NCBI GenBank assembly: GCA_032158125.1
Contig: JASKOT010000007.1
Coordinates: 248,001 to 312,000 of the forward strand
Reading direction: 5' to 3'
Source of the DNA: Papiliotrema nemorosa
Lineage: Eukaryota; Basidiomycota; Tremellomycetes; Tremellales; Rhynchogastremaceae
DNA length: 64,000 bases
The notes beneath the pieces are model-generated. The model made no database searches, had not been told where the DNA came from, and saw only the letters and a program-made list of their open reading frames with translations. Of this stretch, positions 47,071 to 58,800 are shown one piece after another. Made by a program: the position numbers and the translations under genes. How positions within the stretch are numbered: position 1 is the stretch's first letter; every line of letters begins with the position of its first letter.

Positions 47071-48082
47071 TTTTGGTGGGAGAAGTAGGTTTTCTGTCGT
47101 ACGTGAGTGAGGTGTCCTGTACGATTGGTTCTGAATTTATAGCTCACAATGGGAATGGAAAGGAATAAAGGGAGACAAGTGAAGAGAAGAAGAAAGCTGG
47201 AAGGCAAAGGAATGCAGCGACTTTTCTGGACCCGGGCCACCTTTCAACGCGCGAACAGACTGGAATGTTCCACCACCACCACACAGCCCAAAGGGCGGAC
47301 ATCACCGCCCACAACCGGGTTCCGTTAAAGTGATAAGCCTTTGCCACGTCATGCATTTTACGAGTATTGTCAGGTACCCAGGTGCCAACCTGCCTACTGA
47401 CCCTGGACTGGCTCAAATATTCGACTCTCTGGCCCAGCAGCTATTGCGATTGGTCGCAGTTCCTGCTTCAAAGGAGGCTTGAGGGATCTATGCTCGCTCT
47501 CAATCCCTTCGAGGTTGTATGGCGCGTTGCGTTTGAGATGAGGTATCATCAAGAGAGCGTTCATTCGGCTTGGATTGCACATCTATCCCGTAGTTTCTCT
47601 GCAAACTCGTCCCATGACACCAGTCCCACAAGAGCAGCCAGCTGGTCTGAAGGGCTTCTCGACCTAATCGCAAGTTATACCGTTGTAGGACTGCTTCTCG
47701 GGATGTTCATCTGAGTGGGGAGCTCGAGTGATTTACCTGTATCCGCAGATACTGCTTCACCGACTGCCGACTCTCCACTGTTGATCCTACAACTCCTACG
47801 ACTAAGCCCTGGCAAATGGCACTTGCCCCGCCGTGGTCTGCAATGACAAATGCCGAATTGGCTCTATTGCCTGGCAATGCAATCATCGTCACGAGCATCT
47901 GCGCCGAGCGGTTCGGGATGATCAGGGTCCACGAGCTGAAACGTCGTTGCTGAAACTTCCATCGGAACGGTATCGGATTCAGCACGAAGCATGTTTAGAA
48001 TGTTGCCTCACTACCAACATTATTTCTGTCGCACTCGTTGAGCATAAATCAGCGGTTGGGCGACAGAGAAGAACGGACAGCC
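47071..48082. promoter_or_regulatory. divergent promoter HSP90 / Sec14-like gene
   Basis: About 1 kb between divergent starts. The HSP90-proximal 300 bp hold the heat-shock-element-like site. The centre (47390-47990) has open frames on both strands of about 90-115 codons with splice-like donors, but I could not assemble a convincing protein, so no gene is called. Confidence 0.4.
47261..47272. promoter_or_regulatory. putative heat shock element of HSP90
   Basis: TGGAATGTTCCA is a perfect 12-bp palindrome containing inverted GAA/TTC units with two-base spacing, the core of an Hsf1 site. It lies about 190 bp upstream of the HSP90 ATG. Another GAA lies about ten bases away at 47253. Binding is inferred. 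Confidence 0.55.
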
Positions 48083-49461
48083 ATGTCCTCCTCCGAGCTC
48101 TCTTCGACCTCTGTACCCTTTGATCCGTCTCTGCTGTCTCCTCCGTCGAAGTACCCCGTTCCTCCGAGACCCGACTATGCTCCAGAGGTCATCAGGAAGA
48201 TCCAGTCAATCACCGAGCATTTCAGTCAAGAAGGCTTCACGATACCACTTGCTGAAGGTTCCCAAGCATCCAAAGCCCCGCTCAGCGAGAGAGAGAAGAT
48301 GTTCCTGGTGAATTGGCCGGGTCCCACTTGCAAGACCTGGTGCTGACGCTATGATCATCACAGTCGAAAGAAACATTCTACCGGTAAGATACTCATCGTC
48401 GAGCTTTTGAGATGAGCTGATCTCAGATTCCTGATAGGTCAGCTAGGTTGCCGCTTAGAGCGGAGCATGTGCTGATAGCTAGCAACAAAGGGTGATCTGA
48501 GCGCTGCCATCAAACGTTTGGAAGAAGCGATTATATGGCGGAGGACAGTCCGGATCGATGATGTTCAGGCGATGGCCGATGACTGTGAGCCAGAGGTACG
48601 TTGACAATCTTACGAAAAAGACCTTCACAGTTGATGCTGATATCTAGTCGCGATGCGGAAAGAACTTTGTCATGGGCTTCACACCACATCGAAGACCGGT
48701 CATGTACTTTTTCCCTAATCGAAACACCACGCCAGTCGATCAACGACGAGCTGTACACGCAGTATGTCCTGGGAATTCATCTCAAGCACGGCGCTCATAC
48801 GTGGCAGATCTTCCTACTGGAACGAGCGAGAGATCTCATGCCAGCTGGTACAACGCACGTTGCACCATTATCGCCCTTATTCGATGCTAACGGACAGCGC
48901 GGTCACTGTCATATTCAACTTTGCCGGCAAACGGCAAGGACCTCCCACAAATGTATCTGTATGTTCATCATCAAGATTATATTGCCGAAGAGGAGTAAGA
49001 CTGATCATCGCTCTCCAGGTCGCTCGACAAGTCCTGCATATCCTCTCTGCCCATTACCCCGAAACTCTCGCTTCGTCGATATTTCAAAACATGCCTTGGG
49101 TCGTCAAGGCATTCATCAATCTCATGTGGCCGTTTGTCGATCCCGTCACGAAGAAAAAGGTCAAATTTGCCAATTCGGAAGACCGTTCATTGGTCAAAGA
49201 GGGCGAAGTAGATGCTGATCAGTTGCTGGTGGATTGCGGGGGAGATCTCGACGTGAGCTGGAACAGGTTCGGGAATCTGTGCAATGCTAATGATAGATGC
49301 CATATCACCACGAGACGTACTGGAAGTCTCTACTGGATACTTGCCTCGCAAGACGTAAAGAGCAAGAAGAAGCATTTAGAAAGGGCGCGTCAATGGTCGG
49401 GAGGGAAGAGCGAGAATGGAGAGGTTCTCATGCGACGTCGAGCCCGCAGAGCGATACTTAG
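48083..49461 (+). CDS. Sec14-like CRAL-TRIO lipid-transfer protein
   Basis: Phosphatidylinositol-transfer-type protein. It starts MSSSELSSTSVPFDPSLL at 48083. An N-terminal CRAL-TRIO-N region is present (SEREKMFL, then KGDLSAAIKRLEEAIIWRR). The lipid-binding domain follows: RCGKNFVMGFTPHRRPVMYF, then residues matching the beta-sheet floor (TVIFNFAGKRQGPPTNVSV) and the gate helix ARQVLHILSAHYPETLASSI with FQNMPWVVKAFINLMWPFVD. KKKVKFANSEDRSLVKEGEV and the closing motif DCGGDLDMPYHHETYW come next. It ends SSPQSDT, TAG at 49459-49461. About six introns. The HYPET and GGDLD elements are typical of the family. No GOLD or RhoGAP domain is attached. Confidence 0.85.
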
Positions 49462-49722
49462 ATCACACAACGATACCATCACAGTGTACAGACAGCCCAA
49501 AGCTCGAGCTTGGCATGTAAAAACGAGTGCGCTAAGCAGCTCCGCCTTTATCACGCCCCGAGCGAGAGATTTCCATGGATGAGGGGAGTTTTCGAGGCGG
49601 ACAATGAGATGATATACATACTGATAATTGTTGTACATATTTGTGAGAAAGAAAGACCTTCGTGTACTGTACATCTCCCACTCATCAGATAGATTCCGTG
49701 CCGGCAGATTGTCCTTCCTCTC

Positions 49723-51840
49723 TTATTCTGCATCTGTATCAGGTCTGCCCAACAACGCTGCTCCACTCTCTCCCCTTGGTCTCCCATACTCTCTCAGTTT
49801 CCCTTGATCCATCGAAGGGCCCGAAGACGCCGCAGTAGAATCAGGTCTCAGCAGTCCATTCTCGCTCAAACCCAAACCACCGGATCTGGAGTCAATTGTT
49901 GTTCCTCTCTCACTGCCCGCATCGCTCCTCTCGTCCCAATCTGGTCGACCAAGCAATGCAGCTCTAGACTCCCCTCTCATCCTTCCGTAATCGGGCCTTC
50001 TAGCTCCTCTGGACAAGGCGAATAGATCCGCATCATCCGCTATCTCCCTTCCACCCAACCGATCTCCCGGCTCTCGAGGGAGATCCAAAGACATAGTCCC
50101 CCTCGGTGAGAAGCTACCACTCGCTGTCGAGTCGCTCGTGTACAGACCCGGACGAGGGTTATGTATGGGTGTACCACTCCGCGATAACAAGGTCGAAGCG
50201 ACTCGATGTCCGTCCCATCTATCCGTGAGTTCCTCCAGGCGGATCATAGGTCCCGCTTCATCCTCTTTCATGGGTGTAGCCATGCCGGATCCTGACTGAA
50301 TCTCCGCTAACCACTTGAGCTGCTCGTCACTCAACGGACCGGGGAGACTTCTCGCTCGACTCAGACCCTTCTCATCGAGAGTCCTGCCGGCCAACAACCA
50401 AGGTTGTCGAGCTTGTAATTGGGCGTAAGCATCGAGTCTATCATGAGGTGCCGATTTGATAGCTGCCTCTGTGGCTCTTCGACCGAGAGTAGAGTCTGAC
50501 AAGTCGAGTGTGAGAGCTTGAACCTCTTGCATGGTAGTCGGGATACAGGGGATGCTGGCTGGTCGACGACGCATGACGAGTCGCATCTGGTAATAGATGT
50601 AGACAGCAGCGACAACAGTTGCAAGGAGAGTGAGCACCGTTGTAGTAGCGGAGATAATGGTGTCTTTCCGGGAGTGAGCTCCGAATGCAGTACCCAGGTA
50701 AGCGATGGTGAGCTGTTTCCTGCGAAATGAGCGTAGATCAGAGGGAGAGGGGCAGGGTATCGTGGTTGACTCACGGTAGTGTCAAGAAGGCAGCGGCAAG
50801 ATATGCGTAAAAGTTGGCACCGGCCGAAGCGGACACCTTCTCGTCAGTATGTGTGCCCCTTCAGCGATCGTGACATTGCTCACAGCAGTGGTGATATGCC
50901 CTGGTACGGCACTGAACCGAAGAATCAACATGAACATGAAACTCTTCTCTCGGATCAGTTGGGTCAAGCTCGAGTACAAGCTGTTCCGCTTTTCGAACCT
51001 GACGCACGTCAGTAAGTATCCATGAGCAGTGGTCACTATGTCAAGGGAATACGCACCTTGCTGCTCGAGCGGTGCACCACCATTTGAACGCGATCCAGAC
51101 GCCAATCTCTCCCAAGAACGTGCCTGCTGCCAGGATACCGAATCCAGCTCCGAGTCCCCAGATCAGACCGCACAGAATACCGATGACTATACGTCAGCTG
51201 AGGATGTCTGAAGCTCGAGAGAGTCAAGCTTACTCTCGTGCCCGACCAGGGGTGGGAAGGAGACGACGATGAGGAGCACGAGGGGTATAAGCCAACCACC
51301 TGGCCAACTCCTGATCCTCGCGGTGACAGGTCGACAAAACTCGACGATATCTTCATGTTTGGTCGAGAGCAGGATGGATATGGTGATGATTACTATAGCG
51401 AGCGCGTACCATTCTGCGATTAGTCCCACTGTATCCCGGATTGACCAGTCAAGTTGAATGACACTGTACTCACTATACAGGTGCCGACGCAGAGCTTTAC
51501 GCATCGCAACTTTCCACTCCAACTCTCTAATGTACACTTTTGTCCTCGCGTAATCTTCCAAAAACATGGCGAGCAGATTTGGATCCTCTACAACCACGGC
51601 AGGCTGACCACCTTCTTGGGTGGTCGTGACGCGTACTCCAATGTCTCTCTCTGGATCATCCTCGTACCGACTCGCGGAGACCGACGTACGAGGTCGGATA
51701 TGTGCTTCTACATCTTCGAGGGCGGTGGATGTTCGTGAGATAGAGCTAGGTAGATCGGGGTAAGGCGGTGGAGGAGGGGACGTGCTGGGTTGACGGGAGG
51801 ACTGATCGGAGTGGGGCCGGAAACGTTTCAACAGACGCAT
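49723..51840 (-). CDS. TVP38: TVP38/TMEM64 family Golgi membrane protein
   Basis: SNARE-associated Golgi-type (VTT domain) membrane protein. It begins MRLLKRFRPHSDQSSRQP at 51840 with a cytosolic Pro/Ser-rich part, then hydrophobic helices (WYALAIVIITISILL; GGWLIPLVLLIVVSFPPLVG), the VTT core (IVIGILCGLIWGLGAGFGIL then AAGTFLGEIGVWIAFKWWC), and FMFMLILRFSAVPGHITTAV with AFLTLPKQLTIAYLGTAFGA. The last helix is TLLATVVAAVYIYYQM. A long C-terminal cytosolic tail of about 290 residues contains a duplicated 17-residue motif (49939-49989 and 49738-49788) and ends RPDTDAE, TAA at 49723. TVP38-like proteins work in vesicle tethering or lipid scrambling by family. About four introns. Confidence 0.88.
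49738..49989 (-). repeat. TVP38: duplicated YGR-x-RGES-x-AALLGRPD motif in TVP38 tail
   Basis: Two copies of a 17-residue motif, at 49939-49989 and at the extreme C-terminus (49738-49788), 50 residues apart. Copies differ at two positions (M/P and R/G). The DNA has diverged at third positions, so it is not a recent copy. Confidence 0.8.
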
Positions 51841-52371
51841 AGTTGGGATTCAAATTGGACCATGGGGTTTTCCAAAAGAGATCAGAACCAGCTGAATCGT
51901 CGAAGGACCGGAAGTGTATCCTGTCGAAGGATGGTTAGAGAGGTGGGTTGAGAGTGATCAACCAATGTGGATGCAGTGTATAGTCATGCCCACCTTGGGG
52001 TCGGTTTCTCCGGAGAGAGAATGAAAATGCGCAGCTCCCGATCCGCCGAAATAGACTTCCCTCCAGATCTCTTTTCACTATTCACGTTATTCACGTTGAA
52101 CGTTTGTTCCAGGAGTGGGACGATACTGAAGAGTCTCTCGTGCTTCTGGTGCTTCTGGTGTCCTTGTGCGACACGCGAGCGCAACGACTGCTTGGTGATC
52201 CGAGTCGAAAGGCATTCGTCCTTAAATAGCTTCTACTCGACAAATTCGCTTGGCACCCAGTATCACAGCATATCATCGCACATCTCGAACCATATGAACA
52301 CCTCCAACCAGCCGAAACGCTGTCCCAGAGGAAGTTCGACAAGAACTCACCACCGAGCACTGCACAATTCC
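51841..52371. promoter_or_regulatory. TVP38 promoter and PP2C 3' region, with two short tandem repeats
   Basis: About 530 bp. It holds two 9-bp tandem duplications: TATTCACGT twice at 52079-52096 and TGCTTCTGG twice at 52141-52158. No gene is called. Confidence 0.5.
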
Positions 52372-54270
52372 CTACGGAGCCATGGCGGCCATCTCGAGCT
52401 CATTCTCGCCCAGAATAGTACCATCCTCCATCTCGGTAAAGTTGGCCGACTCTTTCAAGAGTTCCTGTTGCTTGTCAAGGTGGACTCGGGCCGAGTGCCA
52501 ATCACCTTCAAACGTCTTGGCGTCGCCTGTGAAATGTCGGCTCGTCGGATCGAGCATCGTAAAGCTGAACGAGCGCGTCAGCCGTGTCTGACTATATCGA
52601 GAACCCTCCACTCACAAGCCAGATGCGTCGTCTTGGAATCTCCTGTTTTCAGCGACGTTCTTGAGCGTATGATCGATACCGCAGAGTCTCATCGCGGTCG
52701 TAGCGGGGTTCTCATTCGAGCTCTCCACGTCATAGTAGAACTTCACGAGATCCATGGGCTTTTGCTTATCCTCCATGAGATCGGCCACTGAAGTATCAGC
52801 GTCGACCAATCGGTGCTATGAGATCGATCGACTCACATCCATCACTGACCGCAGCGGTCATCACCAAAGTTCGAGTAGCTCCATTATCCGTCGTCTCCCT
52901 CATTCGTCGGGTGACAACTTCAGGCTCGACAGTCAACGCTGCGAAGCCTTCTTGACTTGCGTAGTATCCTCCTGGTCGGTGAGCTCGATCGCCAAACACA
53001 TTGCCAGGAGCCAAGGAGCCGTTGACACGCTTGATAGGCCCACATTGGACATATGCGTTGGGGTATTTGTCCGATGGGAATCGGGATTCGAACCTGAATC
53101 GAGATCAGCGATGTCAAACGAGCACTTGCAGACTCACTCGGCCTCCCAGGCGGTGTTGCCATGTTGATGTCGGCCCACGGGCATCTCGACCGTGATCTCA
53201 CCAGTCTGGTCATCTTTCCACCACAAGTATGTTCGAGTATCTCCCACCCCGCCAACGGTCAAGCGAACGTTCTCAAGTGTCTTCTCGTCTCCCTCATTGA
53301 GATCATGCCAGATATTCCAATTGCCGACCGCCCCAGCGTTGATACGTGTCTCGTCGAGTAGTTCCTTGTCGCAATCAATCATCGCTTGGCCGGAAACAAG
53401 AGCGACCTTTGCATCGTCCTTCAGCTCCACATCGGTCAGCGCACTCATGGCGTCAGCAATGTATTTTGGACCTTTCTTCGCCATAAACTGCGACGCCTCG
53501 CAACCGCTGTGTCCGTCGAGTCCTTGTTGAATGAGTTGGTTCTTGGTCGACCCCATTGACATCATGTCTTCGCCAAAGCGATTGATTTGGAGATCGTTGG
53601 TGTAGACGGTACCAAACTGAGTATGGTGTTGCGTCTCGTTTGCGTGGAGAACCTTGTCTGCTTCTTCAAGCGAGAAACGAGGCGCGTTCTCAAGAGTTGA
53701 CATGGAACCTTGCATCATCTGACTCAACACCTGAGCTCCCAGAGATATCAACAGAGACTGTGTTTGAGCATCGAGAGTGTGCTCTCTGTGCTTTGCGCTG
53801 TCTCGAACAGCCTTTCGTCCCTTCTTGGAAAGCTGGCCATAAGCGGTTTGAGGGTCAGCGATCGCATTCACGGTCGAGACGTCTTGTTCCTGCTGGAGGA
53901 ACGACGAGTGCGGCACAGTCAAGGCTTGGTCAGGATCAGTCCCAGCCGCAGAGCTTGGGATCACCGTGTCGTCGTCGATTCCAGCTCGGGATCCAGCGGT
54001 TTGCGTGCCTGGCGCGGCAATGCTGTCGGGTGGAGTGGAAGCGTTAGATTGAGCAGTGGCATTGGATGCGATATCAGCCTTGATCGCCGCGAAGGGAGTC
54101 TTTCGTCCAAATCTGCCGGTGATATTTGACGCGAACAAAGATGCCGCGTCCATAAATCGCTTTGAAAGTGTCACTGATGTGCCCGCAGTGACTGGTTGAA
54201 TGGTGGACTCGAGGACTTTACCGAGTCCATGATGAGCCTCACCGTCTACCGAAGGGAGTAAGAGTGACAT
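52372..54270 (-). CDS. PP2C-family (PPM) protein phosphatase-like
   Basis: Metal-dependent Ser/Thr phosphatase fold. ATG at 54270 (MSLLLPSVDGEAHHGLGKVL); the frame is open further upstream but has no other ATG. A Ser/Thr/Ala-rich N-terminus of about 200 residues precedes the domain: FGEDMMSM (Glu-Asp pair), GLDGHSGCEASQF (DGH-S-G motif), VGGVGDTRTYLWWKD (GDSR equivalent), NGSLAPGNVFGDRA, TAAVSDGLADLMED (SDGL motif), and AENRRFQDDASG (terminal Asp pair). TAG at 52372. The metal-binding aspartates appear present, so it is probably active, but the spacing is unusual. The pyruvate dehydrogenase phosphatase/Ptc5-like branch is possible; I see no clear mitochondrial presequence. About five introns. 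Confidence 0.75.
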
Positions 54271-54422
54271 ATCTGAAGGGATAAATGATAGTAATTGGTT
54301 ATGAGCAAGATCTGGGGGAAGAGGCAGGACGGTGAAGAGAGATCTTATGAAGAGGGAGGAAAGAGCGAACAGGGAGGAGCGAGGGTGTTGCCACTTCGTA
54401 TATAGTACAGTCGTTGGTGCGC

Positions 54423-55870
54423 TCAATCTTGCTTCTCATGCAGTCGCAGGGAGGGAATGAGGGGACCAAGATTGAAAGGATGACCGAGTTCTGCTTGCTC
54501 TAATATCATAGGTTTCGCTTTGTTGAAAGGATACATGTGGCATACCGCGTCGTACTCGAGTACATCGAATGCACGGGGAACGCCTGTCAGGCGCGAACAT
54601 CGTAGATCAGACATCAACTGCAAAACAGCGTCAATGCAAGGACCCACGTGTGAGCCTTCTTCGAATGGATTGATGGTCACTCAGTCTGTTCATCGAAGCG
54701 ACTAGGCAAGGCTCATAAAGGATATGTATGGGACGGATTGGGGAAAGAAGAATTACCAGTCAACGAACTCGCCCAATCGTGCCAATGAGGACAGTGAGCT
54801 TCTAAGGACTCGTAGATGCTGGTATTAGCCAGTGCCACTGGTGGTATGCATTCATACCGTATCGCCACCAAAACGCATGCACAGCTATCCGTCCTTGTCC
54901 TTCGTCGTCATCTCGCAGTGCAATTTCAACACCACTCCGCTATCATCAAACATGGTGGTGCAGCTCCCGCTTTCTTGACCACCGATTCAAAAAGGTCATT
55001 GTCTGTCATAAGTTTTCGACCGTATACTCTGGTAGCCTCGGTCAGCTTGTCACGAATGAAAGCGTTCAGTTCATGAGCCGAGAGCTCCCCTGCAAGAGGT
55101 CCTCCATGTCTATCATAAGTGGCAGTCAGTGTAAAACCATCGTCATACTGTACTTGTTGACCACGGTGACATCCTCTCCGATCTCATTAGCATCGAGACA
55201 GAATATCTCACCAACATGAGTGTCCGTAATGAACTCTTTGTACTCGCGATCGAAGTTGGTTTGGATGTCCTCCTGGCTGAGAAGGGAGATCCGGATAATC
55301 TTGAACTTCTTCTTGAACTTTTCTGTATTCTTGCTGGTATCTTGCCATCTGTATACCGCATTCGGGTCTGATGCAGTGTTGATGACCGGCTCAAGCCCTG
55401 TACATCAGTCAAATCAGTCAACGCAGGCCGCTATAAATCGTAGTGGCTGCCAACCTTTGTCGGTGAAGAGCGACTTGCGCTGGTCAGTGGTCGTCTGATC
55501 GGCCGCGTTCACAATTGATGCACTGGGCCTGATTCTGCTTGAGAAGCCGTTGGCGATATAAGATATCGCCTCTTGCATTGCGTGGAGCTTGCTTTCGTCA
55601 CTGTTCACTGTGGACGCAGTGGGCTCAATTGTCGATCCGACATCATGCAAGTGATGGGCAGCAGTTGACGTGGTGGACAGATTTCACGTCCTGTAGAGCT
55701 CGAGTCTCGATGTTGACGCACAGCTCCATCGTACAGGTGTCAGTATGGCACAAGGGCGAGTGGAAACAGACGTCAGTCTCGTAGAGCTTAACATCAGAGC
55801 CGATCTCGATTGCCAAGTCGTCGATTTGGGCCTCCTTTGCTATGTTCTACGTTTTGCATGGCATGCACTT
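54423..55870 (-). CDS. unresolved multi-exon gene or gene pair of unknown function
   Basis: I do not recognise this protein and the model is uncertain. Coherent exon pieces on the minus strand are, in order: a Cys-rich piece (DVCFHSPLCHTDTCTMELCV, about 55690-55800), IRPSASIVNAADQTTTDQRK (about 55480-55600), LEPVINTASDPNAVYRWQD to EIGEDVTVVNK (55150-55400), and HGGPLAGELSAHELNAFIRD to VVKKAGAAPPCLMIAEWC (stop TGA at 54926). These join by plausible GT-AG introns. A further piece, SLEAHCPHWHDWASSLT joined to TINPFEEGSHVGPCIDAVLQ and ending RLHEKQD at 54423, may be its continuation or a separate small gene. An alternative start for the upper part is ATG 55729. Confidence 0.4.
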
Positions 55871-55882
55871 TGGCCGATGCGC

Positions 55883-58800
55883 TCACACGGTCGTCGTGTA
55901 GTCTGCCGGATTAAACGTCATCCCACTGCTCTGCGCTACCTCCACCAGCGCCGCCAAAGAATCCGGATCGAAAGTCAAGTTGGAAATGTCGAACCACTGA
56001 TCGACCGACATGCCCTCAAACGAGAATTGCGCATTCGAGGTGGTCGAGGTGGATGCTGTGGTCGAACCGAGGATAGCATCAATCTGCGCCTGCGGATCAT
56101 TCTGCTGTACCGGTTGTGCGGCCGCAGCAGAGCTCTCTGGAGTCACACTGTTCCAAGTTTGGTGACCTGCACTCGATGGTCGGCTTGCTCCCGGACTGCA
56201 TATTAGCATCTGTCACGAAGATCCTAGATCGATTATGTGGCCCAGTAACTCACTCTACTGAATTATGCCCTGCTGGCTTCACACCTACCGGACTCTGTGA
56301 CGGACGGGAAGGTGTAGCCTGAGCACTGATGTTCTTGTTCGGATTGGCAGAAGGGAACTCGTCGGACCACCATTGTATCGATGGGTTGGGAGGTGCGCCA
56401 CTTGGATGTGTTGGAGCAAAGCCAGCCATTTTCGAACGGTAGACGCTGGGCATACTCGGTTGAGAAGGGGAGTCGATACTCCCCTCCGGTGGAGTAAGAA
56501 TCGAGACGCTTGCAGACGACGTGCGCATGACGGGATCAGCCGATGGACGCCATCGAGGGTCAAACAGAACTTCGGAGGTACAGCTGAGCAACGTGTGAGC
56601 ATGACTCTCGGTGACAACTGTCCATGGACTTACTTTGCACCCGCTTGCAAGTCGAAATCACGGGCCGATTCAGCTTGCAATTTGATGAGCTCGTCCAGCA
56701 TCTGAAGGTGACGGTTGGAAATGGGATATCGCTCTCCTTGCTGTTGTATCGCCAATCTCCCACTGTCAGCCAGTCGCTCATTCTGCGAGACTGTCTGTAC
56801 TTACCTGAAGACATCGCATTCGGCTCTGTAGACTGAAGCGGCGACGACGTCTCCTGATAGCGTAGCAGCATCGATCATCCGGCATAATCCTTTCGCACAT
56901 GAGAACCAAATAAACGAGCACGCGTAAGAAAGTCGAGTCACTATGAAACGTTTAGCACTACAGAACTCTTGACTGGTGGTGATTCTCTCACAGTCATAGC
57001 TGGTGGAAGTAATGTCGTACAAGATTGACAAAACGGCGCGGATGGCCGAAAGTCCCATCTTGGCAATGTCCGTCTGATATAGATCAACGGTGATGAGCGG
57101 CTCGACCAAGGTCAATGTGATTCTACCAGTCAGCCTGGTGGGCATATCGAAATCACGCGACTTACGCATGTGTCACCATGATGGCAGTGATTAACTCTCC
57201 ATCGATCGTACCTGTAGAAGCGGTCTGAGTCGGTCGGCGAAGATGAGAGGGTATGCTCAGTCTGAAAGCGTTGATTTGAGAGAGGAACAGTCGAAGGGAA
57301 GGATGAGCCAAGTAACCTGCAATTGAATGGCTACCTCGTCCGTATGATCTGAAGAACATGCTAACGTCGGTCCATAGCTTGAGAGCCTTGATATACAAGT
57401 TGAATCCATCGGCATGAACATCCGGATGAGAAGCAAACAAGTCAGGAGTCTGGAAAGTTTGAATTCCCTTGAGATCACCAATTCCCCGGTCGAATAGAAC
57501 TTGAGCGACTGGCATCTCGACTGTAATCTCAGAATGGTGCAGAGATTCGGCCCATCCTGTCGACATGTTGACGCTTCGTTCAACCAGGTAGACCATCCAC
57601 CATGTGCGATCGCGGCAGGCTTGTTCGAGGGGAGTCTGCGCCGGCGGTATCAAGACGTGCTTGTGTCGAGGTAAAGAATCTTCCCGCAGATTTGACGACT
57701 CGTTGATCAGCAGAGGTATGGCCATACGAGTACAGGCGCCAGCTTCCATCCAAAGATCGGTCCACCAAGCGTTGTATGCGTCTATCAGGGTGACTACCAC
57801 TTGTGCTGAGATTAGCGGGGCAGCGAGGGACCAACGCACCTTGGACGGCTTGCAATAGCTTTTGACCAGCATCAAACTCTATAGCCATAGACTGCAATGC
57901 CTTGCGACGATGCCACATTTGGAATCTGCCCATTGGGGATGTAGGAGAGGCTATACCCGAGGCTTGAAAGTGAAAAGCGCCAGACAGATTGCGGTATGAC
58001 GCTCCTTGAGGCGTGAAGTCGTGCTCGGGGTGTACGATATCGCTGAAGGAAGCCCCGACCGGGAAGTACGCTCTGGTAGCTAGTGATGTCGGCGACAAGT
58101 GAGGCGCTGTCAATCCCAGTATTGCATGTAACAAAGCACGAGCCTCGTGATTTAGAATGGTATCAAGTACGGGAGATGACGAGCTTACAGGGAAATGAGG
58201 ATTGCTTGGCGGTAGTTGAAGGCTGTTCAGAAATGTAGGACGATGGAGCATCTTTGGTGCCGTGGGAACTTTTTCGAAAAAGACATTGACCACATGCTGG
58301 CAAGGTCAGCTAATGCGGGCTTAGTGAACCCACCTCGACAATCTCCAGCGAAGGGAGATCTTGCGGCCAGCTAAACAGCATCAGCGCTTATCGTTGCCAA
58401 AGGGGGAAGACTAACTCGGGCCAGATGAGATCGAATACATTGTCAATCGCGTTGCTGTTACTATACGGCAGGTCGGGCATCGACGTTGCAGGATCCGCTT
58501 GAACACTGGGCGTCCACTGGAGGGGTCCTGCTGGCGGAACCGCGGTAAAGTTGACGAAACCTCGAGAGAGCTCGTCATCGGCTCCATTCCACATGTCGAA
58601 AGAGCTCAAGGCTGGGACTTCTGCAAGTGACGCCGACGTCTTTCGCGAAGACCAATCTTCACCGTTGTTGAGGACTGGGATGTCTGTCGATTGCGATTGT
58701 TCTGTGACCTGCTGTCGTTCTTTCAATTGCTTTTCGAATGCGGCTACGACATGAGTCTTCTGTATGATACAACAGCCCTTGTAGCGAACGTACCGACCCT

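Noticed and set aside
47367..47714. 115-codon plus-strand frame between HSP90 and the Sec14-like gene
   Set aside because: No ATG-supported start in good context, no known domain; competing frames on the other strand look equally good.
52079..52158. 9-bp tandem repeats considered as satellite or binding-site array
   Set aside because: Only two copies each; kept as a note on the intergenic region, too short to claim function.
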